DNA of 56,047 nt, taken from NCBI GenBank assembly GCA_016871375.1, contig VFYY01000004.1, positions 1-56,047 of the forward strand, read 5' to 3'. The notes beneath the pieces are model-generated. The model saw only the letters and a program-made list of their open reading frames with translations, was not told the DNA's origin and made no database searches. Below are positions 32,952 through 42,023 of this stretch, piece after piece. This DNA is from Acidimicrobiia bacterium (lineage in GTDB: Bacteria; Acidobacteriota; Vicinamibacteria; Vicinamibacterales; UBA2999). The first letter of the stretch is position 1; each line of letters begins with the position of its first letter. The position numbers and the translations under genes are program-made.

Positions 32952-33329
32952 TTAACGGCCGTAGACGTTGATGGTCTTCCCGTCGGCGAGCACGACGTGT
33001 TCGAGCCGGATGATCTTCTGGCCGTCGGCGAACTGGTAGCCGGTGCCGGTGATCACGTCGCCCGGCTTCACCGTCGTCCTGGTCCAGCCGCTCGCTTCCA
33101 TCCGATTGAGCGCGGGACCGCCGATCAGCCACTGCTCCATCTGGCCGTTGTCGGCCTGGACCTGCAGCGTGATCATCGGGTGCGGGTTCACCCAGTTGAA
33201 GTCCTTCACCACGCCCTTCACGGTGACGAGCCGGGCGCGACTGACGGGCCACTGGTGGTGCGCGGACAGCGGGACTGCCGCGGCGATCAGCGTAAGGACA
33301 AGGAATACCGGAACAAGCACAGCCTTCAT
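32952..33329 (-). CDS. DUF6152-family secreted protein
   Basis: 125 residues with signal peptide MKAVLVPVFLVLTLIAAAVPLSA followed by HHQWP. VKGVVKDFNWVNPHPMITLQV and PGDVITGTGYQFADGQKIIRLEHVVLADGKTINVYGR match the DUF6152 pattern (His-His after the signal, v.G.V..F.w.NPH). Function unknown. It lies 48 bp upstream of the TonB receptor on the same strand, so it probably leads that operon. A second family member is at 42935. Confidence 0.85.
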   Translation of the reverse strand: MKAVLVPVFLVLTLIAAAVPLSAHHQWPVSRARLVTVKGVVKDFNWVNPHPMITLQVQADNGQMEQWLIGGPALNRMEASGWTRTTVKPGDVITGTGYQFADGQKIIRLEHVVLADGKTINVYGR

Positions 33330-33417
33330 CGTGGCGCTCCTTCCGGGGGTGATTCTAGGTCAGAACGCGCGTCGGCGGCTGAGATACTGCGGTGCCTCCC
33401 TTGCCCGTCTTCCGGAG

Positions 33418-33489
33418 ATGAGTGAAGCGCCGGCCCCGAAGCCGCCGCCCGGAGAGTCGACCGCGTCCCTCATCGGCGGCGGATCGTGA
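33418..33489 (+). CDS. Very short ORF with a good ribosome binding site; possible truncated gene
   Basis: 23 codons, MSEAPAPKPPPGESTASLIGGGS, preceded by CCGGAG. The opening resembles N-termini of small phage-holin-like/YtxH-type membrane proteins, but the membrane part is missing. It may be another relic with its middle deleted. Confidence 0.25.
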   Translation: MSEAPAPKPPPGESTASLIGGGS

Positions 33490-33504
33490 CGGTGACGCTG
33501 ACGT

Positions 33505-33801
33505 TCACGCTGCACGCGCAGCCATTACGGCCACTCCCTCGACGGCGGGGGGCGGAGTCCCGGCGAGCCACTCCAGGCGAACGGCGCAGTGCTCCGCGCG
33601 CGAGGTGTCACACGTGCAGTTGCCCTCCTCCCGGATGGCGCCGCACTGGTCGCACACGTATTCCGCGTGGCAGCGCACGAAGGTGGATGTCACGGTGTTG
33701 CCCCACATCCCGGTCTCGGTCGTGGGAACGGTCTCGGCGCCGGTGACGCGACGGCGCCACGCGTGACGGTGACGGCTCAGCAGATGCCGGCAGCAATCCA
33801 T
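33505..33801 (-). CDS. Small Cys-rich protein of unknown function
   Basis: 98 residues from the ATG at 33801 (MDCCRHLLSRHRHAWRRR). The core FVRCHAEYVCDQCGAIREEGNCTCDTSRAEHCAVRL has seven Cys and two His spaced like a small zinc-ribbon, so it probably binds zinc. No signal peptide. I know no named family. The track's longer N-terminus is less likely because the Cys-rich reading starts at this ATG. Confidence 0.55.
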   Translation of the reverse strand: MDCCRHLLSRHRHAWRRRVTGAETVPTTETGMWGNTVTSTFVRCHAEYVCDQCGAIREEGNCTCDTSRAEHCAVRLEWLAGTPPPAVEGVAVMAARAA

Positions 33802-33966
33802 GATGCACCTCCCGGCTTTCCGTGAACGGTGCAATTGCTGCTCCAGCGGCGTCGATCGCTCGACGCCGCCCAACGGCGCAGCGCCTGCGTTCAGGCGCGG
33901 GATTGTTCCGCCGGCTGCGCAAGAATCCCCACGGTGGCGCGCTCGACGCCTCCAGCCGGACCCGGT

Positions 33967-34605
33967 TCAGCGCTGTTGGAGCAGCGCGTCCACGGCCAGC
34001 AGCTCGTCGCGGACGATCGTGTGTCCCATCCGCGGATAGATGCGCTCGTCCACCGCGGCACCCATGCGCCGGAACACCTCGGCGGACTCCTGCACGCGGT
34101 CGAGCGGAATGTGCGCGTCCACGTCGCTGCAGCCGATGAAGACCGGCGTGCCGTCGAACGCGCCCGCGTAGTCGCGCGCGGTTCCTGGCGGGCCGATCAG
34201 GCCGCCGCTGAAGGCGACGACCGCCGCGTAGCGCCGCGCGTGACGCGCGGCGAATTCCAGCGACAGGCACGCGCCCTGTGAGAACCCCATCACCGCCACA
34301 CGGCCGGGCGGAACGCCCTGGCGCTCGACGTCACCGACGAGCTCGTCGAGCCGGCGCAGCGCGGACGGGAGAAACGGCTCGTTCTGCTCCAACGGCGCAA
34401 GAAACGAGTAGGGATACCAGGCGCCGCCGCTCGCCTGCGGCGCGAGGTAGGCGATGTCGCGCGCGCTGAACTCTCCCGCCAGGCCGATGATGTCCTCCGC
34501 GGACGCGCCGCGCCCGTGGACGAGGATGGCGACGAGCCGTGCGTCCGCGAGCGGCGCTCCCGCATGGAGCACCGGTTGGTTGCCGTGCGGATGATTGGAA
34601 TCCAT
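33967..34605 (-). CDS. Carboxylesterase/phospholipase-family hydrolase (MhqD/YodD-like)
   Basis: 212 residues. LVAILVHGRGASAEDIIGL forms the oxyanion region. VAVMGFSQGACLSLEFA carries the nucleophile Ser in GFSQG. GCSDVDAHIPLDRV gives the Asp and RMGHTIVRDEL the His. It lies directly downstream of an MhqO-like ring-cleaving dioxygenase (3-bp gap). The same pairing in Firmicutes is induced by hydroquinones, so this pair probably detoxifies or degrades quinones/hydroquinones. Confidence 0.88.
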   Translation of the reverse strand: MDSNHPHGNQPVLHAGAPLADARLVAILVHGRGASAEDIIGLAGEFSARDIAYLAPQASGGAWYPYSFLAPLEQNEPFLPSALRRLDELVGDVERQGVPPGRVAVMGFSQGACLSLEFAARHARRYAAVVAFSGGLIGPPGTARDYAGAFDGTPVFIGCSDVDAHIPLDRVQESAEVFRRMGAAVDERIYPRMGHTIVRDELLAVDALLQQR

Positions 34606-34608
34606 GGG

Positions 34609-35562
34609 TCAGTCGATCGGCTCGAGCCGTGAGGCGATCTGCGCGCGGTGCGTTTCGAGGAACGGCGGCAGCACGAGGTGCTCGCCGAGCGTGGCGGGAT
34701 CCTCGTCCACGCCGAATCCGGGGCCGTCGGTGGCGATCTCGAAGAGGACGCCGTTCGGCTCGCGCACGTACAGGCTGCGGAACCAGAACCGATCCACCTT
34801 GCCGCTGTTGGGGACGCCGAACTCGTTCAGCCGATCCGCCCACGCGTCGTAGTCGGCGTCCGGCGTCCGGAACGCGACGTGGTGGACGCCGCCCGCGCCC
34901 TGCCGCACATCGGGCAGATCCGGCTGCACGGCCACGTGCAGCTCGGCATGCGGGCCGCCGGCGGCGCCCATCTCGAACACGTGCACCGTGGCCGCCGGAT
35001 TGTCCGGATGCGGGGTGTCGCGCACCAGGCGCATGTTGAACACCCGCGTCAGGAGGATGTCGGTCGGGTTCAGCGTCGGCACGCTGATGACAATCGGGCC
35101 GAGGCCGCGGATCTGAAACTCCGGCGGAACGGGACTGCGCTCCCACGGCGCCGGCGCATCGCCGCGGCCGCCGTCGTCGACGAGCGCGAGCCGCTGCCCT
35201 TCCGGATCCTCGAACCGCAGGTTCAGCCGGCCGTCGCGCTCGAAGACGTCGCCGTGGCTCACCCCGAGCTCGTCGAAGCGGCGCACCCACCAGTCGATCG
35301 CACGGGCGCCGTTCACGCGCAGGCAGGTGCGGACGATGCTGCGGGTGCCGCGGCGCTCGCGGGGAACGGGCCAGTCGAAGAACGTCAGGTCCGTGCCCGG
35401 CGTGCCCTTCGCATCCGCGTAAAACAGGTGATACGCGCTCACATCGTCCTGGTTCACGGAACGCTTGACGAGGCGCATGCCGAGCGTCTGCGTGTAGAAC
35501 CGGTGGTTCTCGCGGATGGCGCCGGAAATTGCGGTCAGATGGTGGATGCCGGTCAGATCCAT
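34609..35562 (-). CDS. Ring-cleaving dioxygenase, VOC/glyoxalase superfamily (MhqO/MhqA-like)
   Basis: 317 residues with two VOC modules: N-terminal [11 protein letters not shown]...[21 protein letters not shown] and C-terminal [28 protein letters not shown]...[28 protein letters not shown]. His8, the HH of the second module and Glu in LFEIA fit the Fe(II) 2-His-1-Glu site. It cleaves hydroquinone-type rings with O2. Operon with the MhqD-like esterase. Confidence 0.9.
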   Translation of the reverse strand: MDLTGIHHLTAISGAIRENHRFYTQTLGMRLVKRSVNQDDVSAYHLFYADAKGTPGTDLTFFDWPVPRERRGTRSIVRTCLRVNGARAIDWWVRRFDELGVSHGDVFERDGRLNLRFEDPEGQRLALVDDGGRGDAPAPWERSPVPPEFQIRGLGPIVISVPTLNPTDILLTRVFNMRLVRDTPHPDNPAATVHVFEMGAAGGPHAELHVAVQPDLPDVRQGAGGVHHVAFRTPDADYDAWADRLNEFGVPNSGKVDRFWFRSLYVREPNGVLFEIATDGPGFGVDEDPATLGEHLVLPPFLETHRAQIASRLEPID

Positions 35563-35597
35563 GGCGTCCCTATATTAGAATCCGCGCGGAGGTCATC

Positions 35598-36182
35598 ATG
35601 AGCCGCACGTTCGTTCTTTCGGTTGCGATGCTGGTGCTGTCGGCAAGCGCGTTCGCCCAGCAGGTCACCGGCACACCGCCGCCGCTCGAGCCGGGCGCGT
35701 CGCAGGCCGACGTGGACAAGGCGCTCCTCGCGGCGCCGGCCAACCTGCGTACGCAGGCCACCGTGGTCAAGTGGAAGCCCGACTTCACCTACGACACGCT
35801 GCGGAAGGGCACCAACCGCCTGGTGTGCTACGACCGGTCGGGGCAGCCGGCACAGCCGGCGTATTCGATCGAGTGCACGAGCCTCGGCAACCTCGAGCGC
35901 GTCGCGCAGAACATGAGATTCGAGGTGGAGACCGACCGCACGAAGCGGCAGGCGGCGCTCGACGCCGCGGAGAAGGACGGCAGCCGCGTGAAGCCCGAGT
36001 TCGGATCGGTGTTCTACAACCTGTCCGGACCGGACCAGGCGGCAGCGCGCACGCACACGACGGTCGCAGTGCCGGGCGCTACGGCGCAGTCGCTCGGACT
36101 GCCCGACACGGCCAAAATGGGCGGGGCATGGATCATGAACGCGGGCACGACGACCGCGCACATCATGATTCCCGGTCATTGA
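35598..36182 (+). CDS. Secreted protein of unknown function
   Basis: 194 residues with signal peptide MSRTFVLSVAMLVLSASAFAQ. The mature protein has LLAAPANLRTQATVVKWKPDFTYDTLRKGTNRLVCYDRSG, a pattern seen in unannotated acidobacterial secreted proteins, and ends with GGAWIMNAGTTTAHIMIPGH. The upstream TATATT box (near 35572) sits only about 20 bp before the ATG. Its stop overlaps the next start (TGATG), so the two are co-translated. Confidence 0.7.
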   Translation: MSRTFVLSVAMLVLSASAFAQQVTGTPPPLEPGASQADVDKALLAAPANLRTQATVVKWKPDFTYDTLRKGTNRLVCYDRSGQPAQPAYSIECTSLGNLERVAQNMRFEVETDRTKRQAALDAAEKDGSRVKPEFGSVFYNLSGPDQAAARTHTTVAVPGATAQSLGLPDTAKMGGAWIMNAGTTTAHIMIPGH

Positions 36183-36508
36183 TGAAACATCTCATCCTCG
36201 GGTTCCTGGCCGCCGTCTCGCTGTCGGCCGGCCAGGACGCCCGGACGTTCACCGGGACGATCACCGACAGCATGTGCGCCGACGGCAACCATGCGCCCAT
36301 GCGCATGGGGCCGACCGCCGCGGAGTGCACCACCGCGTGCGTCATGGCGCACGGCGCGCTCTACGTGCTGTACGACGGCGAGAACGCCTACGACCTCAGC
36401 GATCAGAAGACGCCCGAGCAGTTCGCCGGGCAGCCGGTGCGCGTCGTCGGCACCCTCGACGTGAAGACGAAGACCATCCGCGTCGAGTCGATCACAGCCC
36501 GGAAGTGA
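36182..36508 (+). CDS. Small secreted Cys-containing protein, OB-fold-like
   Basis: 108 residues with a short signal peptide [101 protein letters not shown] is a recognisable small beta-barrel: three Cys, then five strands ending in GTLD..TKTI.V.SI. Function unknown. Coupled to the upstream secreted protein and convergent with the AlkZ-like gene, with a 17-bp overlap of the ends. Confidence 0.75.
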   Translation: MKHLILGFLAAVSLSAGQDARTFTGTITDSMCADGNHAPMRMGPTAAECTTACVMAHGALYVLYDGENAYDLSDQKTPEQFAGQPVRVVGTLDVKTKTIRVESITARK

Positions 36509-37304
36509 GCCGGTAGACGCCGTACTCCGGGTTGACCGCGTAGCCTTCGGCGACGAGCGCGCGGTTGCCGCGGCCGGCGTCCCGACGCGAGAGGCCCGTC
36601 ACCCGCGCCAGCTCGCCGGGGACGGTCATGCCGGCGCACGACAGAAAGCCGCGCGCGATCTCGCGCAGCGCCACCTCGCGCGAGACGCGCGTGCGAAGCG
36701 CATCGGGAAACCGCCCGACAGCCAGCGTCCAGAGATAGGTGAGCTTCGGCAGGTACAACACCTGGCTGGGCACCACGAGCATCGCCGCCTGGAGCTCGTC
36801 GAGCGCCCTGGTGAACGCCGCCCGGTCCTTCACGCCGGAGTCGTCCCGGAGGTCCGAGGTGGCCATCTCCCACTCGTGGCGCAGGACCTTCAGGATCTTC
36901 TGCGCGTTGCGGCTCAACCGCCGGCCCTCGTCGGCGCGCCGTATGCCCCACACGGCGTGGAAGTACGGAATCATGCGCGGCGCCACGAACGTCGCCTTGC
37001 CGCGCGCGAACTTCGCGTAGTACACGCGGCCGCGCCGCACGAGCTCGTCCTTCAGCCGCCACGTCAGCGACGATTCCGGATCCTTCTGCACGTTGCGCGG
37101 CATCACCGCGTCGCGGCGGCCGCAGACGGCGACATAGAGGGACGGCCCCGGCCGGCGGCCGTCGGTCAGGCACGCCGCGAAGCCGACACGCGCGATGAAG
37201 CCCTCCGCGGCGATCGGGCTGTCGATCTGGCGCGGCCCCTCACGATGCCAGTGGTAGTCGCGATACTCCTCGATATCCGCGGGAAGCTCCGGCCTGCGTC
37301 GCAT
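36492..37304 (-). CDS. Winged-helix/AlkZ-like DNA-glycosylase-family protein
   Basis: 270 residues with no signal or membrane segment. [81 protein letters not shown] is a conserved block of proteins often labelled winged-helix or AlkZ-related. The C-terminal [40 protein letters not shown] looks like a winged helix. The AlkZ QxQ/QxD catalytic motif is not evident, so a glycosylase activity is unproven. Confidence 0.62.
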   Translation of the reverse strand: MRRRPELPADIEEYRDYHWHREGPRQIDSPIAAEGFIARVGFAACLTDGRRPGPSLYVAVCGRRDAVMPRNVQKDPESSLTWRLKDELVRRGRVYYAKFARGKATFVAPRMIPYFHAVWGIRRADEGRRLSRNAQKILKVLRHEWEMATSDLRDDSGVKDRAAFTRALDELQAAMLVVPSQVLYLPKLTYLWTLAVGRFPDALRTRVSREVALREIARGFLSCAGMTVPGELARVTGLSRRDAGRGNRALVAEGYAVNPEYGVYRLTSGL

Positions 37305-37307
37305 CGC

Positions 37308-37595
37308 TCACTCGGTCCGATCCCTCCGCCGGCGGCGCTTTCTGGCGGATCCGCCGAAGATCCCGAGATCGATCAGGACGGCGAGGACCACGATCGCCAG
37401 ATAGATCCCTTCCACCGACCCGCGAGCGTTCATCGCCAACGCGTAGGCGAGCGTCGTCAGCGGCAGGAACAGGAATCCAAGCAACGGCCAGAGCGTCGTC
37501 TGGTAGGCACGGCCGATGTAGTCGCTGACGATCACCACCAGGATGATGGCGAATCGCGGCGCGAGGAGGGCGAGGCAACCGACGAGGAACGGCAT
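37308..37595 (-). CDS. Small membrane protein of unknown function
   Basis: 95 residues with three hydrophobic stretches (FLVGCLALLAPRFAIILVVIVSDYI, WPLLGFLFLPLTTLAYALAM, IYLAIVVLAVLIDLGIFGG) and a basic tail SARKRRRRRDRTE. It resembles YIP1/DUF-type three-helix proteins but I assign no family. It lies between the DUF2182 gene (10-bp gap) and the AlkZ-like gene (3-bp gap) on the same strand. Confidence 0.6.
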   Translation of the reverse strand: MPFLVGCLALLAPRFAIILVVIVSDYIGRAYQTTLWPLLGFLFLPLTTLAYALAMNARGSVEGIYLAIVVLAVLIDLGIFGGSARKRRRRRDRTE

Positions 37596-37605
37596 GACGA
37601 CGCCC

Positions 37606-38397
37606 TCAGCGCGTCAGCACGAGATAGGCGCCCCAGGTCACGGCCGCGCTGCCGGCGAGGCGGCCAAACAGTGCGCCGCCGCGCAGGAGCTTCTCGAGCA
37701 GCACGAATCCCGCCAGCGCGGCGACCCACCACAGATTCATGACGCCGACGACGAAGAGGAGCGTCATCAGGAGCCAGCAGCACCCGACGCAGAACATCCC
37801 GTGACGGAAGCCCAGCCCGAATCCGCCTCCGGCACCTTCCGCCCAGTACCGTGAGAGGAACCCGAACGGCGACTGGCAGTGCGTCAGGCACATCTGCTTC
37901 AGAGGCAGCCACTGGTAGAGTCCGGCGACGATCAGCACCACGCCGGACACCCCGGCCGCACCGATGCGCATGTCGGCCGAGAGGAGCGCCGCGCGGTGCA
38001 GGACGAGTTGCGTGCTCGCGGCGGCCACGCTGAACGCCGTCCAGGCGGCCAGGTACCCCGTGACGAATGCGATCGAGGCGATTCGCGCCTGTGGATCGTT
38101 GCGCCGCCGATAGACGCCGAGCACGAGCAGAATCACCGGCGCAGCCGACGGCAGCATCATCGCCACCATCATGACCGTCCACATCGTCAACAGGCCGGCC
38201 CAGTCGGCTATCCCCCACGCGCGCATGTCGGCCATTCCCATGGCGGCATGCATCCGGGCGTCCGCCGCCATGGCGTCCATGCCGGCGGCGGCCCGGGCCA
38301 GATACACCCACGCGAGCGCCGTCATCGCGGCAAGACCGAGGCCCACCAGCAGCCGGTCCCGCCGGACGACGTGATCGAGCGTCGCGACCGCGTCCAT
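37606..38397 (-). CDS. DUF2182 integral membrane protein
   Basis: 263 residues. The signature of DUF2182 (predicted metal-binding membrane protein) is clear: WTVMMVAMMLPSAAPVILLV, then LYQWLPLKQMCLTHCQSPFGFL and GFRHGMFCVGCCWLLMTLLFVVGVMNLWWVAAL. The Met-rich, Cys- and His-containing helices suggest a metal or metal-chaperone role. It follows the DUF1326 gene by 1 bp; these two domains commonly occur as a pair, which supports joint function. Confidence 0.9.
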   Translation of the reverse strand: MDAVATLDHVVRRDRLLVGLGLAAMTALAWVYLARAAAGMDAMAADARMHAAMGMADMRAWGIADWAGLLTMWTVMMVAMMLPSAAPVILLVLGVYRRRNDPQARIASIAFVTGYLAAWTAFSVAAASTQLVLHRAALLSADMRIGAAGVSGVVLIVAGLYQWLPLKQMCLTHCQSPFGFLSRYWAEGAGGGFGLGFRHGMFCVGCCWLLMTLLFVVGVMNLWWVAALAGFVLLEKLLRGGALFGRLAGSAAVTWGAYLVLTR

Positions 38398-38398
38398 C

Positions 38399-39031
38399 CT
38401 ATTCGTTGGTCCAGTTCACTTCCGCCGCTGCCGCGTATTTGCCGGGCCATTCGAGCCGGAAGTCTCCGTGCTGCGCCCGCATGGTCTCCGTCGTGGCGAT
38501 CTTCGCGTCGTTCCAGAAGAAGCCGCCCTGCGGGTAGACGATGTGCACTTCTTTCGCCTGACCGGACATGACGTCTCGAATCGGCGTCAACTGCAGCTCC
38601 ACGGCGCCCGCCACCCGCACGAGGGACTGCTCGCCGGCGGCTTTGATCTCCACGGGCTTGCGAATCGGGCCTTCGAACTTCGCGATGGTGCCCGCCAGCG
38701 CCTCCCACGGCATGCCGCCGAGCTGTCCGGACAGCACGGACGCGAACGCGTTCACTTGCGCGTCGCTCGCCTTGTCGTCGATGAACAACACGACGTGGCC
38801 GTGTCCTTCATGGATGGCCTTCGGGTACTTCGCGGCGACCACCGCGCGAACCCCCTTCAGAGACACGTCGCCGACGCGGCCGTCCGTGACGTCGAAGCCG
38901 ACGATGAACTCGCACTTGCCCTCGTTTGGAAACCCCGCGAACTGGCAGTTGCACCCATGCTGACAGTTGCAGGCTTCGATGCTCTCGGCCTTCACCCGGT
39001 AACCGGTCTTTCCAGCTGGCGCTGCACTCAT
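38399..39031 (-). CDS. DUF1326-domain protein
   Basis: 210 residues from ATG 39031 (the track start is too long). ESIEACNCQHGCNCQFAGFPNEGKCEFIVGFDVTDGRVGDVSLKGVRAVVAAKYPKAIHEGHGHVVLFID is the DUF1326 signature, including the Cys motif C-N-C-xx-x-C-N-C, which may bind copper or another metal. No signal peptide. It is the first gene of the DUF1326-DUF2182 pair. Confidence 0.9.
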   Translation of the reverse strand: MSAAPAGKTGYRVKAESIEACNCQHGCNCQFAGFPNEGKCEFIVGFDVTDGRVGDVSLKGVRAVVAAKYPKAIHEGHGHVVLFIDDKASDAQVNAFASVLSGQLGGMPWEALAGTIAKFEGPIRKPVEIKAAGEQSLVRVAGAVELQLTPIRDVMSGQAKEVHIVYPQGGFFWNDAKIATTETMRAQHGDFRLEWPGKYAAAAEVNWTNE

Positions 39032-39116
39032 CGCATGTTCTCCATCTTCAGGCCCTCGGACAGCCCTTGTCATAGCGGTGTGCCCCGTCGGATCGCCGCG
39101 GCGAATTGTAATCCGG

Positions 39117-40949
39117 TCAGGCGACCGACGACGCGTGCGCGCGGATGGCGGACAGGAAGATGGGGCCGAGGTCCTCGGCCTTGCGCGCGCCGATCCCCTT
39201 GACCGACCGGAGCGCGTCGAGGGAGCTCGGCCGCAGACGGGCCATCTCGCGCAGCGTGGCGTCGTGAAAGATGACGTACGGCGGCACGCCACGCTGGCGC
39301 GCGGTCTCGAGCCGGAGGGCGCGAAGCCGTTCGAACAGCGCGCGATCCACGTCTTCCCACGATTGCGCCTCGACGCGCGACCGTGCCCGCGGCGCGTCCC
39401 GGCGCACGGCGCGCTGCCGCGCGAGCGTGAGGCCGGGACAGCTCGTCTCGTCCCGCAGCAGCGTCAGCCCCTTCGCCGTCAGCGCCAGCACGGCGTACGG
39501 ATCGTCGCTCGTCCTCAGCAGGCCGAGCGCGGTGAGCTGCTGGATGTATCCGCGGAGCTCGGACGCCGCAGCCTGGCGCAACAGCCCGAATGTGCTCAGC
39601 CGGTCGTGCGCCCTGGCGAGCACCTGCTCGCTCGCGTGGCCGCGGAGCACGTTCACCACGTGCAGCGCGCCGAACCGTTGTCCGACCCGCGCCACGCACG
39701 AGAGGATTTGCCGCGCGACGACGACCGGCTCCGCCACGGCCTCGAGCTCGTCGAGGCAGTAGTCGCAGGCGCCGCAGCTGCCGGGCGCGTAGCCGTCGCC
39801 GAAGTACTCCGCGAGATGGCGGTGGCGGCAGCCGACGCCCGCCGCGTAGCGTTCCATCTGCCGCAGCAGCGCGAGGTTCGCGTCCGTCAGCTCACCGTTG
39901 GTCTGCAGCATGACGCGCCAGCGCATGAAGTCGGCGGCTGAATACATCAGCAGGCACTCGGCCTCGAGACCGTCCCGCCCCGCGCGCCCCGACTCCTGCT
40001 GATAGTGCTCGACCGATCGGGGTGCGCCCGCATGGACCACGAAGCGCACGTTCGAGCGGTCGATGCCCATGCCGAAGGCGACGGTGGCGACGATGACGTC
40101 GATGCGCTCGGCGATGAAGTCGTCCTGGTTCCTGCTCCGCTCGGCCTCCCCGAGGCCGGCGTGGTACGGAAGCGCGGGAATGCCTTCGCCGGTCAGCCAC
40201 GCCGCCAGTGCGTCAACCTCGCGCCGCGCCGTGCAGTAGATGATCCCGGCCTCCCGAGGGTGCCGCGCCAGGGTGTCGAGGAGCTGCTGCTTCAGCCGGG
40301 CACGCGGCAGCACGCGGTAGACGAGGTTCGGCCTATCGAACGATCCGACGAGCTCGACGGGATCCACCAGGCCGAGCTGCGTGGCAATGTCGTGCCGCAC
40401 CCTCGCGGTGGCCGTGGCCGTGTAGGCGTGGACGCTGACCCCGGGCAGCCGTTGCCGGAGCTGCGCCAACTGACGGTACTCCGGCCTGAAGTCATGGCCC
40501 CACTGGCTGATGCAGTGCGCTTCGTCAACCGCCAGGAAGCTGACGTCACACGCCGCGAGCAGCGCCAGAAAGCTCTCGCTGCCCTCACCCACCAGCCGCT
40601 CAGGAGAGACGTACAACAAACGGTAGCGCCCCTCGCGCAGACCGGCGACCGCCCGCGCTTTCTCCGCTGCCGTGAGCGAGCTGTTGTACAGGACCGCTGG
40701 CACGCCGTTGCCCACCAGCGCGTCCACCTGGTCTTTCATGAGCGAGATCAGCGGCGATACCACGACCGCGAGTCCGGGCCGCACGAGGGCCGGCGCCTGG
40801 AAGCAGAGCGACTTGCCGCCGCCGGTGGGCAGCACGACCAGCGAGTCGCGCCGGGCGAGCACGGCCTCCATGGCCTGGCGTTGAAGGGGCCGGAACGAGG
40901 AGTACCCCCAGTACCGTGCGAGGACGTCTTCGAGCGGTGAGTCAGGCAA
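39117..40949 (-). CDS. recQ: ATP-dependent DNA helicase RecQ
   Basis: 610 residues. Helicase domains: motif I PTGGGKSLCFQ, motif II DEAHCISQWGHDFRPEYRQL, motif VI QESGRAGRDG. The RQC zinc site is in CRHRHLAEYFGDGYAPGSCGACDYC, a winged helix follows, and the C-terminal HRDC domain (about 525-605) has LFERLRALRLETARQRGVPPYVIFHDATLREMA and KGIGARKAEDLG. The start is TTG at 40949, matching the normal RecQ N-terminus (LEDVLARYWGYSSFRPLQ). It unwinds DNA 3'-5' in recombination and repair. Chromosomal housekeeping gene, no link to the catabolic genes. Confidence 0.95.
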   Translation of the reverse strand: MPDSPLEDVLARYWGYSSFRPLQRQAMEAVLARRDSLVVLPTGGGKSLCFQAPALVRPGLAVVVSPLISLMKDQVDALVGNGVPAVLYNSSLTAAEKARAVAGLREGRYRLLYVSPERLVGEGSESFLALLAACDVSFLAVDEAHCISQWGHDFRPEYRQLAQLRQRLPGVSVHAYTATATARVRHDIATQLGLVDPVELVGSFDRPNLVYRVLPRARLKQQLLDTLARHPREAGIIYCTARREVDALAAWLTGEGIPALPYHAGLGEAERSRNQDDFIAERIDVIVATVAFGMGIDRSNVRFVVHAGAPRSVEHYQQESGRAGRDGLEAECLLMYSAADFMRWRVMLQTNGELTDANLALLRQMERYAAGVGCRHRHLAEYFGDGYAPGSCGACDYCLDELEAVAEPVVVARQILSCVARVGQRFGALHVVNVLRGHASEQVLARAHDRLSTFGLLRQAAASELRGYIQQLTALGLLRTSDDPYAVLALTAKGLTLLRDETSCPGLTLARQRAVRRDAPRARSRVEAQSWEDVDRALFERLRALRLETARQRGVPPYVIFHDATLREMARLRPSSLDALRSVKGIGARKAEDLGPIFLSAIRAHASSVA

Positions 40950-41095
40950 CGGTCTTCATGATTGCACGGCTGCCGGCATCGCCGCGCGCATGAGCGCATG
41001 GCTTTAGGGTCTTCTCAGGATCGCCGTAAGGACAGTTCAGGAATCGCGGCCCGCGGGCGCCGAACGGGCAGGGGCCGAGCGGGAGCGCGACGGGG

Positions 41096-41854
41096 CTATG
41101 AGCGGGTCCGGGTGCGGACGGTGCGCTTTTTCCTGCCCGCGACGAGCTGCCACGCGTCGCGGATATGAATTCGCAGCGCATCGTCGCGAATCGCGCCGAG
41201 CATGATCCCCACCCAGCCGCTGGCTCCCATGTAGGGCGGCTTGAAATAGGTGCGCGGCGCGTCCTCGATCAGGAACGGCTGCAGGCCGTTGGGCACCGGG
41301 ACCCAGAGCGCGAGCCGGCCGTCATCATGATGATGGTCGGCGAACATCGCGAACACCCCTTTGTCCTTCTCGACGAAGAAGGTCGGCGTGCCGTGGGACA
41401 GCTTCTCGGTCACGCTCGGCATTGCTGCGCACAGACGACGCACGCGCTCGAGCTGCGCCTGACGGCCCTTCGAGCGCGCGCCCGCTCCCTTCTCGCGGCC
41501 GGTGAGGACGTCGGCGCGAAACCTGGCGATCCGTCCGATCAGGGTCGTGGGAACCGGTTTCGACAGCGGGAACCGGATTGAGCTCTTGCTGCGCTCGTAG
41601 GGCGCGAGCTCGCGCCTGAAGGCCGCGACGAGCGCGTCGTTCACCGGATACAGCGCGTAATGCGCTTTCCACCCCGCGAAATAGAGCACCGGCACGCCGT
41701 CCAGCGTGTACGACGGAATCTGATACGAGAGCCGCTCTTCCGCGCGCGGCACGGCCTTGCGGATCGCGCGGCGCACGCCTTCGAGGATCCCGCGGACGTC
41801 CCTGGGCTTCGCCGCGATATACGCGTCCACGGATGTGAACCGCGTCTTTGCCAT
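41096..41854 (-). CDS. DUF1801 (YdhG-like) domain fused to MmcQ/YjbR-like domain
   Basis: 252 residues from ATG 41854. Residues 5-115 match DUF1801: VDAYIAAKPRDVRGILEGVRRAIRKAVPRAEERLSYQIPSYTLDGVPVLYFAGWKAHYALYPVND, SSIRFPLSKPVP. Residues about 130-245 match MmcQ/YjbR: RRLCAAMPSVTEKLSHGTPTFFVEKDKGVFAMFADHHHDDGRLALWVPVP, YMGASGWVGIML. Both are small folds of unknown biochemical role. The single polypeptide with both domains is less common than either alone. Confidence 0.85.
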   Translation of the reverse strand: MAKTRFTSVDAYIAAKPRDVRGILEGVRRAIRKAVPRAEERLSYQIPSYTLDGVPVLYFAGWKAHYALYPVNDALVAAFRRELAPYERSKSSIRFPLSKPVPTTLIGRIARFRADVLTGREKGAGARSKGRQAQLERVRRLCAAMPSVTEKLSHGTPTFFVEKDKGVFAMFADHHHDDGRLALWVPVPNGLQPFLIEDAPRTYFKPPYMGASGWVGIMLGAIRDDALRIHIRDAWQLVAGRKKRTVRTRTRS

Positions 41855-42023
41855 CAGAACCCCGCCATGTTCAGCACGCGGCCGGCGATCCTTGCGCTTC
41901 CCTGGGCGAAGGCCGAGGCGGCGCGTGAACCATCGCACGCATTCTGGCATGGGATCGCTCGACGCGAAGCGGGCCGGGCGATATCATGGTCCCGCAGATG
42001 GACCGAGAGGAGATCCCGTCCAC

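Noticed and set aside
30012-33425. 1137-codon plus-strand ORF opposite the TonB receptor
   Set aside because: Shadow ORF with no domain pattern; the receptor on the minus strand has signal peptide, plug and terminal Phe.
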